Positions 11,024-19,449 of a stretch of DNA of 64,000 nucleotides are shown piece by piece. The notes beneath the pieces were generated by a model. That model was not told the origin of the DNA, ran no database searches, and worked only from the letters and a program-made list of their open reading frames with translations. Position 1 is the stretch's first letter. Every line of letters begins with the position of its first letter. The translations under genes were made by a program, and so were the position numbers. The DNA is from Aeromicrobium sp. Root495 (GTDB taxonomy: Bacteria > Actinomycetota > Actinomycetes > Propionibacteriales > Nocardioidaceae): contig NZ_LMFJ01000001.1 of NCBI RefSeq assembly GCF_001426755.1, positions 409,887 through 473,886 on the forward strand, read 5' to 3'.

Positions 11024-11689
11024 GTGCCCCTGGCCCTCGTCACCGGCGCCGCCCGCGCCGACAGCATCGCCGCCGGGATCGTGACGCGTCTGCGTGCCGA
11101 CGGCTGGGACGTCGCGACGTCCGACCTGGCCGGCACCGACTTCGATGCCGACCTCTCGACGCCCGATGGTCCAGGAGCGCTGCTCGAGGCCGTCGTGGAG
11201 GCACGGGGCCCGGTGGAAGCACTCGTCCTGAGCCACGCGCACGGCGTGGAGTCCGGCATCCTCGACACGACGGCCGAGAGCTTCGACCGTCATGTCGCCG
11301 TGAACGCTCGCGCGAGCCTGCTGCTCATCGCGGCGTTCGCGCGCCAGGTCCCCGACGGCGGGGGAGCGGTGGTGGCGCTCACGAGCGACCACACCACCGG
11401 CAACCTGCCGTACGGCGCGTCCAAGGGAGCCCTCGACCGCATCGTCATCTCGGCCGCCCGCGAGCTGGGCGGGCAGGGCATCTCCGCCAACGTCGTGAAC
11501 CCCGGTCCGATCGACACCGGCTGGATGGACGACGAGACGCGCGAGGGTCTCGTTCCGTACCACCCGCTGGGGCGGCTCGGCCGCCCGCAGGACATCGCCG
11601 ACGTCGTGGCGTTCCTGGTCTCGCCCGCCGGCCGCTGGGTCTCCGGCCAGCTCCTCAACGCCGACGGCGGCTTCACCGCCCGCTACTGA
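11024..11689 (+). CDS. Short-chain dehydrogenase/reductase (SDR) family protein
   Basis: NAD(P)-dependent oxidoreductase with a Rossmann fold. The GTG lies 4 bases after the polyprenyl synthase stop, so cotranscription is likely. The 221-residue protein has an active-site YGASK motif preceded by a Ser (TSDHTTG), and the PGPIDTGW motif after strand 6. The cofactor loop near the N-terminus is degenerate (TGAARADSIA instead of TGxxxGIG), as in some enoyl- or 3-oxoacyl-reductase-like divergent SDRs. The C-terminal NADGGF motif is intact. Substrate unknown; a link to quinone or fatty acid metabolism is only suggested by position. Confidence 0.8.
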   Translation: MPLALVTGAARADSIAAGIVTRLRADGWDVATSDLAGTDFDADLSTPDGPGALLEAVVEARGPVEALVLSHAHGVESGILDTTAESFDRHVAVNARASLLLIAAFARQVPDGGGAVVALTSDHTTGNLPYGASKGALDRIVISAARELGGQGISANVVNPGPIDTGWMDDETREGLVPYHPLGRLGRPQDIADVVAFLVSPAGRWVSGQLLNADGGFTARY

Positions 11690-11694
11690 CCGTC

Positions 11695-11788
11695 GGGCGG
11701 TGGATCTGCCACCGAAAGAACCAGCACCCGCGGTGAGCGGTGGATCTGCCACCGAATGACGGCCCATACGGTGGCAGATCCACCGCCC
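11695..11788 (+). repeat. Three copies of a 20-base hairpin repeat, two direct and one inverted
   Basis: The core GCGGTGGATCTGCCACCGAA occurs at 11697-11716 and again, identically, at 11737-11756. A third copy lies in reverse orientation at 11769-11788, matching 11695-11714 over 20 bases. Each copy is itself a hairpin (CGGTGG, loop ATCTG, CCACCG), and copies 1 and 3 could also pair into one long stem. The block starts 5 bases after the SDR stop codon. No T-tract follows, so this may be a terminator-like or REP-type element rather than a classical terminator. The rest of the gap to the peptide gene (11789-11924) shows a short inverted repeat CCGGT/ACCGG at 11883-11898 in the presumed leader, and nothing else I can name. 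Confidence 0.85.
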
Positions 11789-11924
11789 TGTGGGGGTCGG
11801 CGACGGCCGGCCAGCAGCCGATCGGGCCAAAACGTTCCCAGTGACCCCTCCGCGATGCCACACTGTGCGCAGGGAGTAGCCGCCGGTTGAGGGACCGGAG
11901 GCTCAGCACGAGGGAGAAAGAATC

Positions 11925-12053
11925 ATGGATCGTCGCGCCACCACACTGATCGTCGCGTGGGCTGCTGCCGCAGCCTGCGTCCTGATGAGCCAGACCTCCG
12001 CCATGGCATCCTCGGACGCCATGGGATCGGTCGGCGTCCTGCTCGGTCACTGA
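11925..12053 (+). CDS. Small secreted peptide (42 residues), unknown function
   Basis: Not a recognised family. The ATG is preceded by an AGGGAG ribosome binding site at 11911-11916, eight bases upstream. The translation starts MDRRATTLIVAWAAAAACVL and continues with MSQTSAMASSDAMGSVGVLLGH. It has the layout of a Sec signal peptide: positive N-terminus, hydrophobic core of about 15 residues, then a probable cleavage site near AMA-SS, leaving a mature peptide of roughly 13-15 residues. The Cys at position 18 is not in a convincing lipobox. It sits alone between the hairpin repeats and the secreted 789-residue protein, same strand, with 103 bases to the next start. Confidence 0.55.
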   Translation: MDRRATTLIVAWAAAAACVLMSQTSAMASSDAMGSVGVLLGH

Positions 12054-12114
12054 GCCGCAGCAGCACCGCACCACGCACCACGCAGCACCGCTTCAATCGT
12101 CGTCCAGCGCTTGG

Positions 12115-12126
12115 GAGAGCGCTCTC
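12115..12126. promoter_or_regulatory. Perfect 12-base palindrome resembling a LacI-family operator
   Basis: GAGAGCGCTCTC is a perfect palindrome centred on AGCGCT, inside TTGGGAGAGCGCTCTCGACG. Operators of actinobacterial LacI-type sugar regulators commonly have this GAGCGCTC core. It lies 31-42 bases upstream of the start codon of the 789-residue secreted protein and just before its AGGGAG ribosome binding site, a good place for a repressor. No LacI-type regulator gene is in the window, so the binding protein would be encoded elsewhere. Confidence 0.5.
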
Positions 12127-12156
12127 GACGGAACACCCAGGACAAGGGAGAGTCCG

Positions 12157-14526
12157 ATGCGACGTCATGTCGTCCATCTCATCGCCGCCACGCTGGTGGC
12201 CGGCACCGTCGCTGCTGTGCCGGTCGCAGCCGGGGCCGCCGCCGTGGCCCCCACCTCCGAGCAGCTGGGCACCGCGCTCGGCCTGCCCGCGGGCATCACG
12301 GCCGCCTTCGCCGGTGACCCGGCAGCAGCCGTCATCGCCACCAAGGCGTTCAACGACTTCCCCCGGCGGAGCCCCGCGGGCGCTGCTTCGGCGCAGACGT
12401 ACGGCCAGGACGGCCAGTACCTCGTGATGTCCACGGGCAGGGCGGCGCAGATCTTCGACGAGTCCGCACTCGGTGCCTCGCGTCAGCCCTCCACCGACCT
12501 CGGTGCCGAGGACGACGGTGACACCGCCGCGCTCACGTTGACGGCTACCTCGGCCGCGGCGAGCCGCTGCCTGCTGGTGGACCTCGCGATGTCCACCGAG
12601 GAGCGCGTGCACACGTACACGACCGCTTCGCCGAGCGACACCATCTCGCTCAAGCGCGACGGCGACGAGACCCAGTACGCACGGCAGCCCGGAGCGCAGT
12701 ACTTCAGCCAGGCGACGTCACCGGCCGAGCCGGTCGACTACTCCGTCAACGCCATCGACTACTGGCACGCCCCTGGAGACGAGGGCGACCGTGCGGTCGG
12801 TGACCAGGCCAATCCATGGGCGGAGTCGTCCGTGACCCCCTTCGACCACGTCACGCGGGTCGAGACCCTGGAGGTCCCGCTGCCCGCTGGACAGGACAAC
12901 GTCGTCCGTCTTGCGATCAACGACGCCAACAACGACCTCCTCGACTCGGCCGCTCTCGTCGACCGGGTCAGGGTGGCTTCCAGGTGCTCCACGTCGAGCA
13001 ACGCCTACACCGGACTCTCCACCCAGAACTTCGTCGTCCGCGGCGACCGCGGCATCGGCAACACCCTGACCGTCGACCCCGTCCCTGCCACCGACGCCAT
13101 CGAGCGCTACGACGAGCTGGACAACGGCTGGTTCGCCGGAAGCGCTCGCGGGGTCGACCTGCGCTTCCGCTGGTACCGCACGCAGTACCTGTGCACGGCA
13201 GGTGCCGCTCTCTCGACGGACATGGACAAGTGGTCCCCCATCCCCGACGCCGACCGCCAGTCCTACGTGCCCACGGCCGCGGACAAGGGTCTGTGCCTCG
13301 TGGCGCTCGTCACCGGCGTGAAGGACGGCTGGCGGCACGAGACCTTCCCCAGCCCGACCGCTGACACGTGGAACGCGACCCTGCCGATCGGCAACGGAGT
13401 GTTCGCGGAGCCGAGCCTCCCCGTCATCTCTCAGCAGACGGCGAGCCCGGACGGCAAGATCCGGGTGGGTGACAAGCTGTCGGCGGCGGCAGCGGACTTC
13501 AAGCCGCGTCAGGACACCATGTCCTACCAGTGGTTCCAGGTGGCGCCGGACTCCACGCTGCTCACCAAGATCGTGGGCGCCACGGCCTCGGACTTCACGG
13601 TGACCTCGGCGCAGGCGGGCAAGAAGCTGGTCGTCGTCGTCACGGCCGAGCGCCTGAACTTCAACGACCGCGCCATCTCCAGCGCCCAGACCTCGCCCGT
13701 CCTGACGCAGGACATGACGAGCACCCCCGTGCCGACGATCGCCGGCTCTGTCGTGGCGGGACAGACCGTCACGGCCTCTCCCGGGACGTGGGAACCTGCG
13801 CCGGTGACCTTCTCGTACCAGTGGTATCTCGACGGTCAGATCCTGACGACCGCCAAGTCGGCCAACCTGACGTTGCGCCCTGAGTACGCGGGCAGGACGG
13901 TGGCCGTAGCGGTGACGGGCAGCAAGTCCGGGTACACCCCAGTCACGCGCACGAGCCAGACCAGCACGGTGGCCGGCGCGAGCATGGGCGGCGCCACCCC
14001 CACCATCACCGGGACGGCCAAGGTGGGCCAGACGCTCACGGGAGGCACGGCCGCCTCGTGGTCGCCCCTGGGTTCGAGCCTGACCTTCATCTGGCGAACG
14101 TCGGCCGGGGTGACGCTGATGAGCGGCACGAGCAGGACCCTCGTGGTTCCGGCCTCGGCTCTCGGAAAGACGATCAGCCTGACGATCCAGGGCGAGAAGT
14201 CCGGGTACGTGACGGCCATCCGCACGAGCGCCGCCACCGCCACCGTCAAGGCCGGGACGATCACGGCGTCGGCGGTCCGGGTCTCCGGCACGGCCAAGGT
14301 GGGTCGGACGCTCACGGCCTACGCCGGCACGTGGCGCCCGACGCCGGTCAAGCTCAGCTATCGCTGGTACGCCAACAACAAGCCGATCACCGGGGCGGTC
14401 CGGTCGAAGTTCAAGATCCCGTCGTGGGCGAAGGGCCGACGTCTCAAGGTCAAGGTCACCGGGACCAAGACGGGCTTCACGTCCACCTACCGGGTGAGCG
14501 CTCAGACGTCGCGGGTCGCCCGCTAG
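12157..14526 (+). CDS. Secreted protein with four C-terminal Ig-like repeats
   Basis: The 789-residue protein has a clear signal peptide (residues 1 to about 28, MRRHVVHLIAATLVAGTVAA). Residues 35-280 resemble the choice-of-anchor type of extracellular domain (AFNDFPRRSP, later a DSAALVDRVRV strand); that match is weak. From about residue 425 come four repeats of 80-90 residues, near 425-515, 522-605, 612-695 and 700-789. They share the pattern vGqtLtasPGtW..pvt.sYqWy.dG, then Gk.l.V.VTg.ksGY, a beta-sandwich repeat frequent in actinobacterial surface proteins. The last repeat is strongly basic. No LPxTG or membrane anchor is visible, so it is probably released or held by the basic C-terminus. 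AGGGAG precedes the ATG. Function is unknown; adhesion or polysaccharide binding is a guess. Confidence 0.8.
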   Translation: MRRHVVHLIAATLVAGTVAAVPVAAGAAAVAPTSEQLGTALGLPAGITAAFAGDPAAAVIATKAFNDFPRRSPAGAASAQTYGQDGQYLVMSTGRAAQIFDESALGASRQPSTDLGAEDDGDTAALTLTATSAAASRCLLVDLAMSTEERVHTYTTASPSDTISLKRDGDETQYARQPGAQYFSQATSPAEPVDYSVNAIDYWHAPGDEGDRAVGDQANPWAESSVTPFDHVTRVETLEVPLPAGQDNVVRLAINDANNDLLDSAALVDRVRVASRCSTSSNAYTGLSTQNFVVRGDRGIGNTLTVDPVPATDAIERYDELDNGWFAGSARGVDLRFRWYRTQYLCTAGAALSTDMDKWSPIPDADRQSYVPTAADKGLCLVALVTGVKDGWRHETFPSPTADTWNATLPIGNGVFAEPSLPVISQQTASPDGKIRVGDKLSAAAADFKPRQDTMSYQWFQVAPDSTLLTKIVGATASDFTVTSAQAGKKLVVVVTAERLNFNDRAISSAQTSPVLTQDMTSTPVPTIAGSVVAGQTVTASPGTWEPAPVTFSYQWYLDGQILTTAKSANLTLRPEYAGRTVAVAVTGSKSGYTPVTRTSQTSTVAGASMGGATPTITGTAKVGQTLTGGTAASWSPLGSSLTFIWRTSAGVTLMSGTSRTLVVPASALGKTISLTIQGEKSGYVTAIRTSAATATVKAGTITASAVRVSGTAKVGRTLTAYAGTWRPTPVKLSYRWYANNKPITGAVRSKFKIPSWAKGRRLKVKVTGTKTGFTSTYRVSAQTSRVAR

Positions 14527-14529
14527 CCG

Positions 14530-15459
14530 TCAGTACGCGGCACTCTCGGCGGCGACCCTCAGGGTCTGGCGCCGGGAGCGCACCGCGTCGACGGTGAAGA
14601 TCACGAGGGCGGTCCACACCAGCACGAAGCCGGCCCAGCGGGCGGCGCTCATGGCCTCGTCGAAGACGAGCAGGCCGAGGACGAACTGCAGCACGGGTCC
14701 GAGGTACTGCAGGAGGCCGATGGTGGAGAGCGACAGGCGTGTCGCGGCCGCGCCGAAGAGCAGGAGCGGGATGGACGTCACCACACCGGTGCCCACCAGC
14801 AGCAGGACGTTCCCCGCGCCCTCGTGGCCGAACGCGAGCTCTCCGCGGAGCTGGAGCACCACCAGGAACGCGAGGGCGAACGGCGCGAGGATGAGCGTCT
14901 CCATGCCGAGTCCCTCGAAGGTGCCGAGGTCGGCCTTCTTCTTGAGGAAGCCGTAGGTGGCGAACGAGAACGCGACGAGCAGGGCGACCCACGGCGGGCG
15001 GCCGTAGTCGACCGCGAGCACGACGACCGCAGCGCCGCCGATGGCCACGGCCACCCACTGGGCCGGCCGCAGCGTCTCGCGCAGCACGAAGACGCCGAGC
15101 AGCACCGTGACGAGCGGGTTGATGAAGTACCCGAGCGACGTCTCGATGACGTGTCCGTTGGTGACGCCGTAGATGAACCCGCCCCAGTTGAGGGCGATCG
15201 TGATGGACGCGAGGGTGAGAGCGACCATGAGGCGGCTCTGCCGCGCGATCGCGGTGAAGGCCCGCCAGCGACCGGTCCCCGCGATGAGCGCGAGCACGAA
15301 GACGAGCGACCACACGATCCGGTGCGCCAGGATCTCGAGCGCACCGGCCGGCTCGAGCAGGGGCCAGTACAGCGGGAAGAACCCCCAGCACAGGTACGCG
15401 GCCACACCCAGCGTGATGCCGCGGCCGTCGTTCTGCGGAGGGGCGGGTGCGTGCGTCAC
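14530..15459 (-). CDS. rarD: EamA-family transporter RarD
   Basis: Ten-helix membrane protein of the drug/metabolite transporter superfamily, RarD (chloramphenicol-sensitivity) branch. The N-terminal GVAAYLCWGFFPLYWPLL, the LNWGGFIYGVTNGHVIETSLGYFINPL region and LLQYLGPVLQF are typical. The 309-residue length is normal. It starts with GTG and has no ribosome binding site; a TAATGT hexamer sits exactly at -12 to -7, so the mRNA is probably leaderless. It converges with the secreted-protein gene, leaving only 3 bases between the stop codons. Substrate is not established for this family. Confidence 0.9.
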   Translation of the reverse strand: MTHAPAPPQNDGRGITLGVAAYLCWGFFPLYWPLLEPAGALEILAHRIVWSLVFVLALIAGTGRWRAFTAIARQSRLMVALTLASITIALNWGGFIYGVTNGHVIETSLGYFINPLVTVLLGVFVLRETLRPAQWVAVAIGGAAVVVLAVDYGRPPWVALLVAFSFATYGFLKKKADLGTFEGLGMETLILAPFALAFLVVLQLRGELAFGHEGAGNVLLLVGTGVVTSIPLLLFGAAATRLSLSTIGLLQYLGPVLQFVLGLLVFDEAMSAARWAGFVLVWTALVIFTVDAVRSRRQTLRVAAESAAY

Positions 15460-15465
15460 GCGTCG

Positions 15466-15471
15466 ACATTA
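15466..15471 (-). promoter_or_regulatory. -10 box for leaderless rarD transcript
   Basis: On the minus strand TAATGT ends 6 bases before the GTG of rarD, placing transcription start at the first base of the start codon. There is no Shine-Dalgarno sequence. Confidence 0.5.
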
Positions 15472-15555
15472 CGCCCGTCCGGTACCGATCCGACCGTCGC
15501 CTCGGGGCCTCTGGCTCGTTGCACGGCGTGAGCGGCGCCACAGCGGATCGGCCCT

Positions 15556-15578
15556 CCGTACCCTCGGGTATGGTACGG
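15556..15578 (+). promoter_or_regulatory. Palindromic promoter/operator of the mce operon
   Basis: CCGTACC at 15556-15562 and GGTACGG at 15572-15578 form a perfect 7-base inverted repeat with a 9-base spacer. The right arm overlaps two -10-like hexamers, TATGGT (15569-15574) and TACGGT (15574-15579). Transcription would start near 15585, giving a leader of about 45 bases with ACGGAG before the first YrbE ATG. The geometry suggests a dimeric repressor that covers the -10 box. No regulator gene is adjacent. Confidence 0.5.
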
Positions 15579-15631
15579 TCCTGCGATGTGCCTCAGGTCA
15601 CAGGCCTGACCCACGGACGAACGGAGACGCG

Positions 15632-16414
15632 ATGACGAGCGTGACGACCCGGCGCCCCACCGTGCTGGACGCCGTCGGCGAGTTCTTCCTGTTCGTGGCC
15701 GACATCGTCCGCGGTCTGTTCGCGGGACCGTTCCAGGCCAAGGAGGCCGTGCAGCAGGGCTGGAACCTCGTGCGTGTCGTGGTCATCCCCACGGCCCTCG
15801 TGTCCATCCCGCTCGGCGCGGTCGTGGCGCTGCAGGTCGGCAGCCTCACCCAGCAGCTCGGGGCCCAGAGCTTCTCGGGAGCGGCGTCCGTCGTGGCGAT
15901 CGTGCGCGAGGGAGCGCCCCTCGCGACAGCCCTCCTCCTCGCCGGGGCGGGTGGCTCGGCCATCTGCGCCGACTTCGGCTCACGCAACATCCGCGAGGAG
16001 ATCGACGCCCTGCGCGTCCTCGGCGTCGACGTCGTGTACCGGCTCGTCGTCCCGCGGGTGGTCGCGGCCGTCGTGGTCTCGACGCTCGTCACCGGCATGG
16101 TCATGGGCGTCGGCATCGCGGGCGGGTACTTCTTCAACGTCGTCCTGCAGCACGGCACGTCAGGCGTCTTCGTGGAGTCGTTCCGCCAGTTCGCCACGAT
16201 CCCCGACCTGGCCTCGAGCCTGCTCAAGGGCGCCGTCTTCGGCGCCATCGCGGCCGTCGTCGGCTCGTTCAAGGGGTTGCGGGCGGGCGGCGGCCCCAAG
16301 GGTGTGGGCCAGGCCGTCAACGAGTCGGTCGTCATCACCTTCCTCCTGCTGTTCACGGTCAACTACGCCATGAGCGCGGTCTACCTGCAGCTCTTCCCCG
16401 GACAGTCCGCATGA
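15632..16414 (+). CDS. yrbEA: Mce lipid importer permease, YrbEA (MlaE family)
   Basis: First of the two membrane permeases of an Mce-type ABC importer for lipids or sterols. The 260-residue protein has about six hydrophobic segments and the MlaE signature around GAGGSAICADFGSRNIREEIDAL, whose EEIDALRVLGVD stretch resembles the coupling helix that contacts the ATPase. ATG 15632 has ACGGAG six bases upstream (15621-15626). It begins an eight-gene unit (yrbEA, yrbEB, mceA-F). No MceG ATPase is in the window, so the ATPase must be encoded elsewhere, as is usual for actinobacteria. Confidence 0.92.
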   Translation: MTSVTTRRPTVLDAVGEFFLFVADIVRGLFAGPFQAKEAVQQGWNLVRVVVIPTALVSIPLGAVVALQVGSLTQQLGAQSFSGAASVVAIVREGAPLATALLLAGAGGSAICADFGSRNIREEIDALRVLGVDVVYRLVVPRVVAAVVVSTLVTGMVMGVGIAGGYFFNVVLQHGTSGVFVESFRQFATIPDLASSLLKGAVFGAIAAVVGSFKGLRAGGGPKGVGQAVNESVVITFLLLFTVNYAMSAVYLQLFPGQSA

Positions 16415-16427
16415 GGGCGGCGCGGTC

Positions 16428-17240
16428 ATGAGTGCCGTCGACGGGTGGAGCCCGTTCGAGCGGCTCGGCCACCAGCTGCGGTTCTACCGCCAGTCCGTCG
16501 CGTGGACGCCGCGGACGCTGGCGCGCTACCGCCGTGAGGTCCGCTCGGTCCTCGCCGACCTCGCCTTCGGCCAGGGTGCGCTGGCCGTGGTGGGCGGCAC
16601 GGTCGGTGTCATGATCGCGCTCTCGTACGCCGTCGGGGCCCAGGTGGGCCTGCAGAGCCACGCCGCGCTCGACCAGCTGGGCGCCACCAACTTCGCCGCC
16701 TTCCTGTCGGCCTACTTCAACACCCGTGAGTCGGCACCGCTCATCGCCGGGGTCGCGCTGGCCGCCACGGTGGGGTGCGGCTTCACGGCCCAGCTCGGAG
16801 CCATGCGCATCAACGAGGAGGTCGACGCGCTCGAGGTGATGGGTCTGCCGTCCATCCCGTTCCTCGTGACGACCCGGATGGTGGCGGCCGTGATCGCGGT
16901 CGTCCCGCTGTACGCGATCGGCCTGTTCTCGTCGTACTACGCCACCCGCGTCGTCACCACGGGGCTCTTCGGGCAGTCCGCCGGCACGTACGACCACTAC
17001 TTCACGCAGTACCTGGCACCCGTCGACGTGATGTGGTCGTTCGGCAAGGTGCTCGTGTTCGCCGCCGCCATCATCCTCGTCCACTGCTACTACGGCTACT
17101 ACGCCTCGGGCGGTCCCGCCGGGGTGGGCGTGGCCGTGGGCCGGGCGATCCGCACGTCGATCGTGGCCCTCACCCTCATCGACTTCTTCATCAGCTTCGC
17201 GGTGTGGGGCTCGACCACGACCGTGAGGATCACCGGATGA
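16428..17240 (+). CDS. yrbEB: Mce lipid importer permease, YrbEB (MlaE family)
   Basis: Second permease of the Mce importer, paired with YrbEA. The 270-residue protein has a hydrophilic N-terminal amphipathic region followed by about six helices. The MlaE signature is around GCGFTAQLGAMRINEEVDAL. It lies 13 bases after yrbEA, and its stop overlaps the mceA ATG by 4 bases. Confidence 0.92.
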   Translation: MSAVDGWSPFERLGHQLRFYRQSVAWTPRTLARYRREVRSVLADLAFGQGALAVVGGTVGVMIALSYAVGAQVGLQSHAALDQLGATNFAAFLSAYFNTRESAPLIAGVALAATVGCGFTAQLGAMRINEEVDALEVMGLPSIPFLVTTRMVAAVIAVVPLYAIGLFSSYYATRVVTTGLFGQSAGTYDHYFTQYLAPVDVMWSFGKVLVFAAAIILVHCYYGYYASGGPAGVGVAVGRAIRTSIVALTLIDFFISFAVWGSTTTVRITG

Positions 17241-18406
17241 GCGGTCTCGCCACGAGCCGCGCCGACGCGTGGCGTCTGCGGGGGCAGGGACTGCTCTACG
17301 TGGCGGTCGTCGCGGGCCTGGTCTGGGTCTCCGTCGCCGCCTACCAGAAGGTGTTCACCGACCACATCACCGTGGTCGTCGACGCGCGACGGGCCGGTGC
17401 GCAGCTGAACGTCGGCGGCGACGTCCGCATGAACGGCGCCATCGTGGGACGGGTCAGCAAGGTCGACTCCTCGGCGTCCGGTGCCGCCGTGCACCTCCAG
17501 CTCGACCGCACCGCCTCGCGGCGCATCCCGGCCGCGGTGAGGGCGAGCATCATGCCCACGACGCTCTTCGGCCAGAAGTACGTCGAGCTCACCTCGGCCG
17601 ACGTCGTCCGGGCCGACGACCACCTCGACGACGGCGACCACGTGGCCGAGGACCGATCGGCCGAGGCGGTGGAGCTCACCCAGGTGGTGGACGACCTGCA
17701 GCCCGTGCTCACCGCGGTGCAGCCGCAGAAGCTCGCCGCCACCCTGGGAGCCCTCTCCTCGAGCCTCGACGGGCGGGGCACCCAGCTGGCCCGGACCATG
17801 GAGACGGCCACGGCCTACCTCGCCGACCTCAACCGCCTGACCCCGACGTTCGAGCGTGACCTCGCCCTGCTGCGCGACGTGAGCGGCCAGTACGCCGAGG
17901 TCGCGCCCGACCTGCTGGCGGTGGCCGACGACGCGTCCACCACGGCGCGCACCCTGGCCACCCGCTCGGACGACCTGGAGTCGCTCGTCCTGGGGCTGAG
18001 CGACGTCTCCGACGCCGGGACGAGGCTGCTGACCTCGAGCCGGGAGAACATCCGCCGGGCCACGTCGGTGAGCCGCCCGACCCTCGAGCTGCTCGCGGAG
18101 TACTCGCCCGAGCTCGTGTGCTCGCTGCAGGGGTTCGAGGCGGCCCGCGACGACGCGGCGGCCCAGATCCGTGGCGGCTCGGTGAACGGCGAGTTCACGA
18201 TCACCCAGCCGGCCGCGGGCTACACCGCCGACGACGCGCTGGTGAACGGGGAGGTGGGGACCGGCCCCAGCTGCCGGGGCCTGCCGGACGTCGAGATCCC
18301 CTATCCGTCCATCGACCTCGACGACGGGGTGGGACCCGAGGCGGCCGCTGCGACCGGGGTCCAGCCCTCCTCGCTCGCCTCCCTCCTGCTCGGTGGGTCG
18401 CTGTGA
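17237..18406 (+). CDS. mceA: Mce family protein, MceA position
   Basis: Substrate-shuttling subunit of the Mce importer: one N-terminal membrane helix (about residues 17-36), an MlaD/Mce domain (about 38-125, with GGDVRMNGAIVGRVSKVD and TLFGQKYVEL), then a long alpha-helical region predicted to form part of the tunnel between membrane and outer envelope. It has 389 residues. The C-terminus has a short helical/Pro-containing tail with two Cys. GTG of mceB overlaps its stop by 4 bases. Confidence 0.9.
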   Translation: MSGLATSRADAWRLRGQGLLYVAVVAGLVWVSVAAYQKVFTDHITVVVDARRAGAQLNVGGDVRMNGAIVGRVSKVDSSASGAAVHLQLDRTASRRIPAAVRASIMPTTLFGQKYVELTSADVVRADDHLDDGDHVAEDRSAEAVELTQVVDDLQPVLTAVQPQKLAATLGALSSSLDGRGTQLARTMETATAYLADLNRLTPTFERDLALLRDVSGQYAEVAPDLLAVADDASTTARTLATRSDDLESLVLGLSDVSDAGTRLLTSSRENIRRATSVSRPTLELLAEYSPELVCSLQGFEAARDDAAAQIRGGSVNGEFTITQPAAGYTADDALVNGEVGTGPSCRGLPDVEIPYPSIDLDDGVGPEAAAATGVQPSSLASLLLGGSL

Positions 18407-19449
18407 ACCCCCGCCTGCCCGGCCTCAAGCTGGCCCTGTTCGCCGTGGCCTCGGTCCTCGTGGTGGTCACGATCGCCGCCACGATCCGCCCCTTCGGCTC
18501 GAGCGGCGCCACCCGGTCGTACACGGCCGAGCTCACGTCGGCGAGCCGCCTGCAGGTGGGCGACGACGTCCGGGTGGCGGGCGTCAAGGTCGGCCGGGTC
18601 ACGAAGGTCTCGGTGACTCCCGACGCGCGGGCGAGGATCGGCTTCGACGTCGCGGACGACCTGGCCCTCACCACGGCGTCGCGCCTGCAGGTCCGCTACC
18701 TGAACCTGGTGGGCGATCGGTACGTCGCCCTGGTCGACGACGGCTCGAGCGACACGGCCCAGCCCACCGGGACCATGCTCACCACCGCACGCACCCAGCC
18801 GGCCCTCGACCTCAACGACCTCCTCGGGGGCTTCAAGCCGCTCTTCGCCGCCCTCGACCCCGACCAGGTCAATGCCCTCGCCCTCGACATCGTGAAGACG
18901 CTCCAGGGTGACGGCGGGACGGTGCGCCGGCTCGTGGCACGCACCGCGGCGCTCACCACGGGACTCGCGGAGCGCGACGAGCTGATCGGCTCGGTCGTCA
19001 CCAACCTCGACACCACGGTCGGGACCGTCGCCGACCGGCACCGCGAGCTCGAGGGCCTCCTCGCCGGGCTGCGGTCCTTCGTCTCGGGGCTCGCGAAGGA
19101 CCGGAAGGCCATCGGCGCCTCCCTGGGGCACATCGACGAGCTGACGAGCCTCTCGTCCGACCTCGTGGCGAAGGCCCGCCCGTCCACCCGGGCCGACCTC
19201 GCCCACCTCAAGGAGGTGGCGGCGGCCCTGGGCTCGGCCGAGGGCACGGCGGTGGTCGACCACACGCTCGACTTCCTGCCCGGGAAGCTCCAGACGATGG
19301 TGCGGACGGCCTCCTACGGGTCGTGGTTCAACTACTACGTGTGCTCGGTCGGGCTGCGGATCGACACCGCGATGCCGATCGACGCCGTGGTGGGCGACCT
19401 GCTCGAGCGGATCAGGCTCGTCGACACGGCCGCGAGGTGCTCCGGATGA
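18403..19449 (+). CDS. mceB: Mce family protein, MceB position
   Basis: Second Mce subunit, 348 residues, GTG start overlapping mceA by 4 bases. It has an N-terminal membrane helix (about 8-28), an Mce domain with VGDDVRVAGVKVGRVTKVSV and LVGDRYVAL, then a helical region. It ends with the Cys-containing motif WFNYYVCSVGLRI typical of MceB-like proteins. Its stop overlaps mceC by 4 bases. Confidence 0.9.
   Translation: MNPRLPGLKLALFAVASVLVVVTIAATIRPFGSSGATRSYTAELTSASRLQVGDDVRVAGVKVGRVTKVSVTPDARARIGFDVADDLALTTASRLQVRYLNLVGDRYVALVDDGSSDTAQPTGTMLTTARTQPALDLNDLLGGFKPLFAALDPDQVNALALDIVKTLQGDGGTVRRLVARTAALTTGLAERDELIGSVVTNLDTTVGTVADRHRELEGLLAGLRSFVSGLAKDRKAIGASLGHIDELTSLSSDLVAKARPSTRADLAHLKEVAAALGSAEGTAVVDHTLDFLPGKLQTMVRTASYGSWFNYYVCSVGLRIDTAMPIDAVVGDLLERIRLVDTAARCSG

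Noticed and set aside
11695..11788. CRISPR array
   Set aside because: Only three copies, one of them inverted, uneven spacing, and no cas genes nearby.
15460..15631. Small coding frame in the rarD/mce gap starting near 15447
   Set aside because: Short, Ser/Arg-rich, crosses the palindromic promoter, and has no ribosome site.
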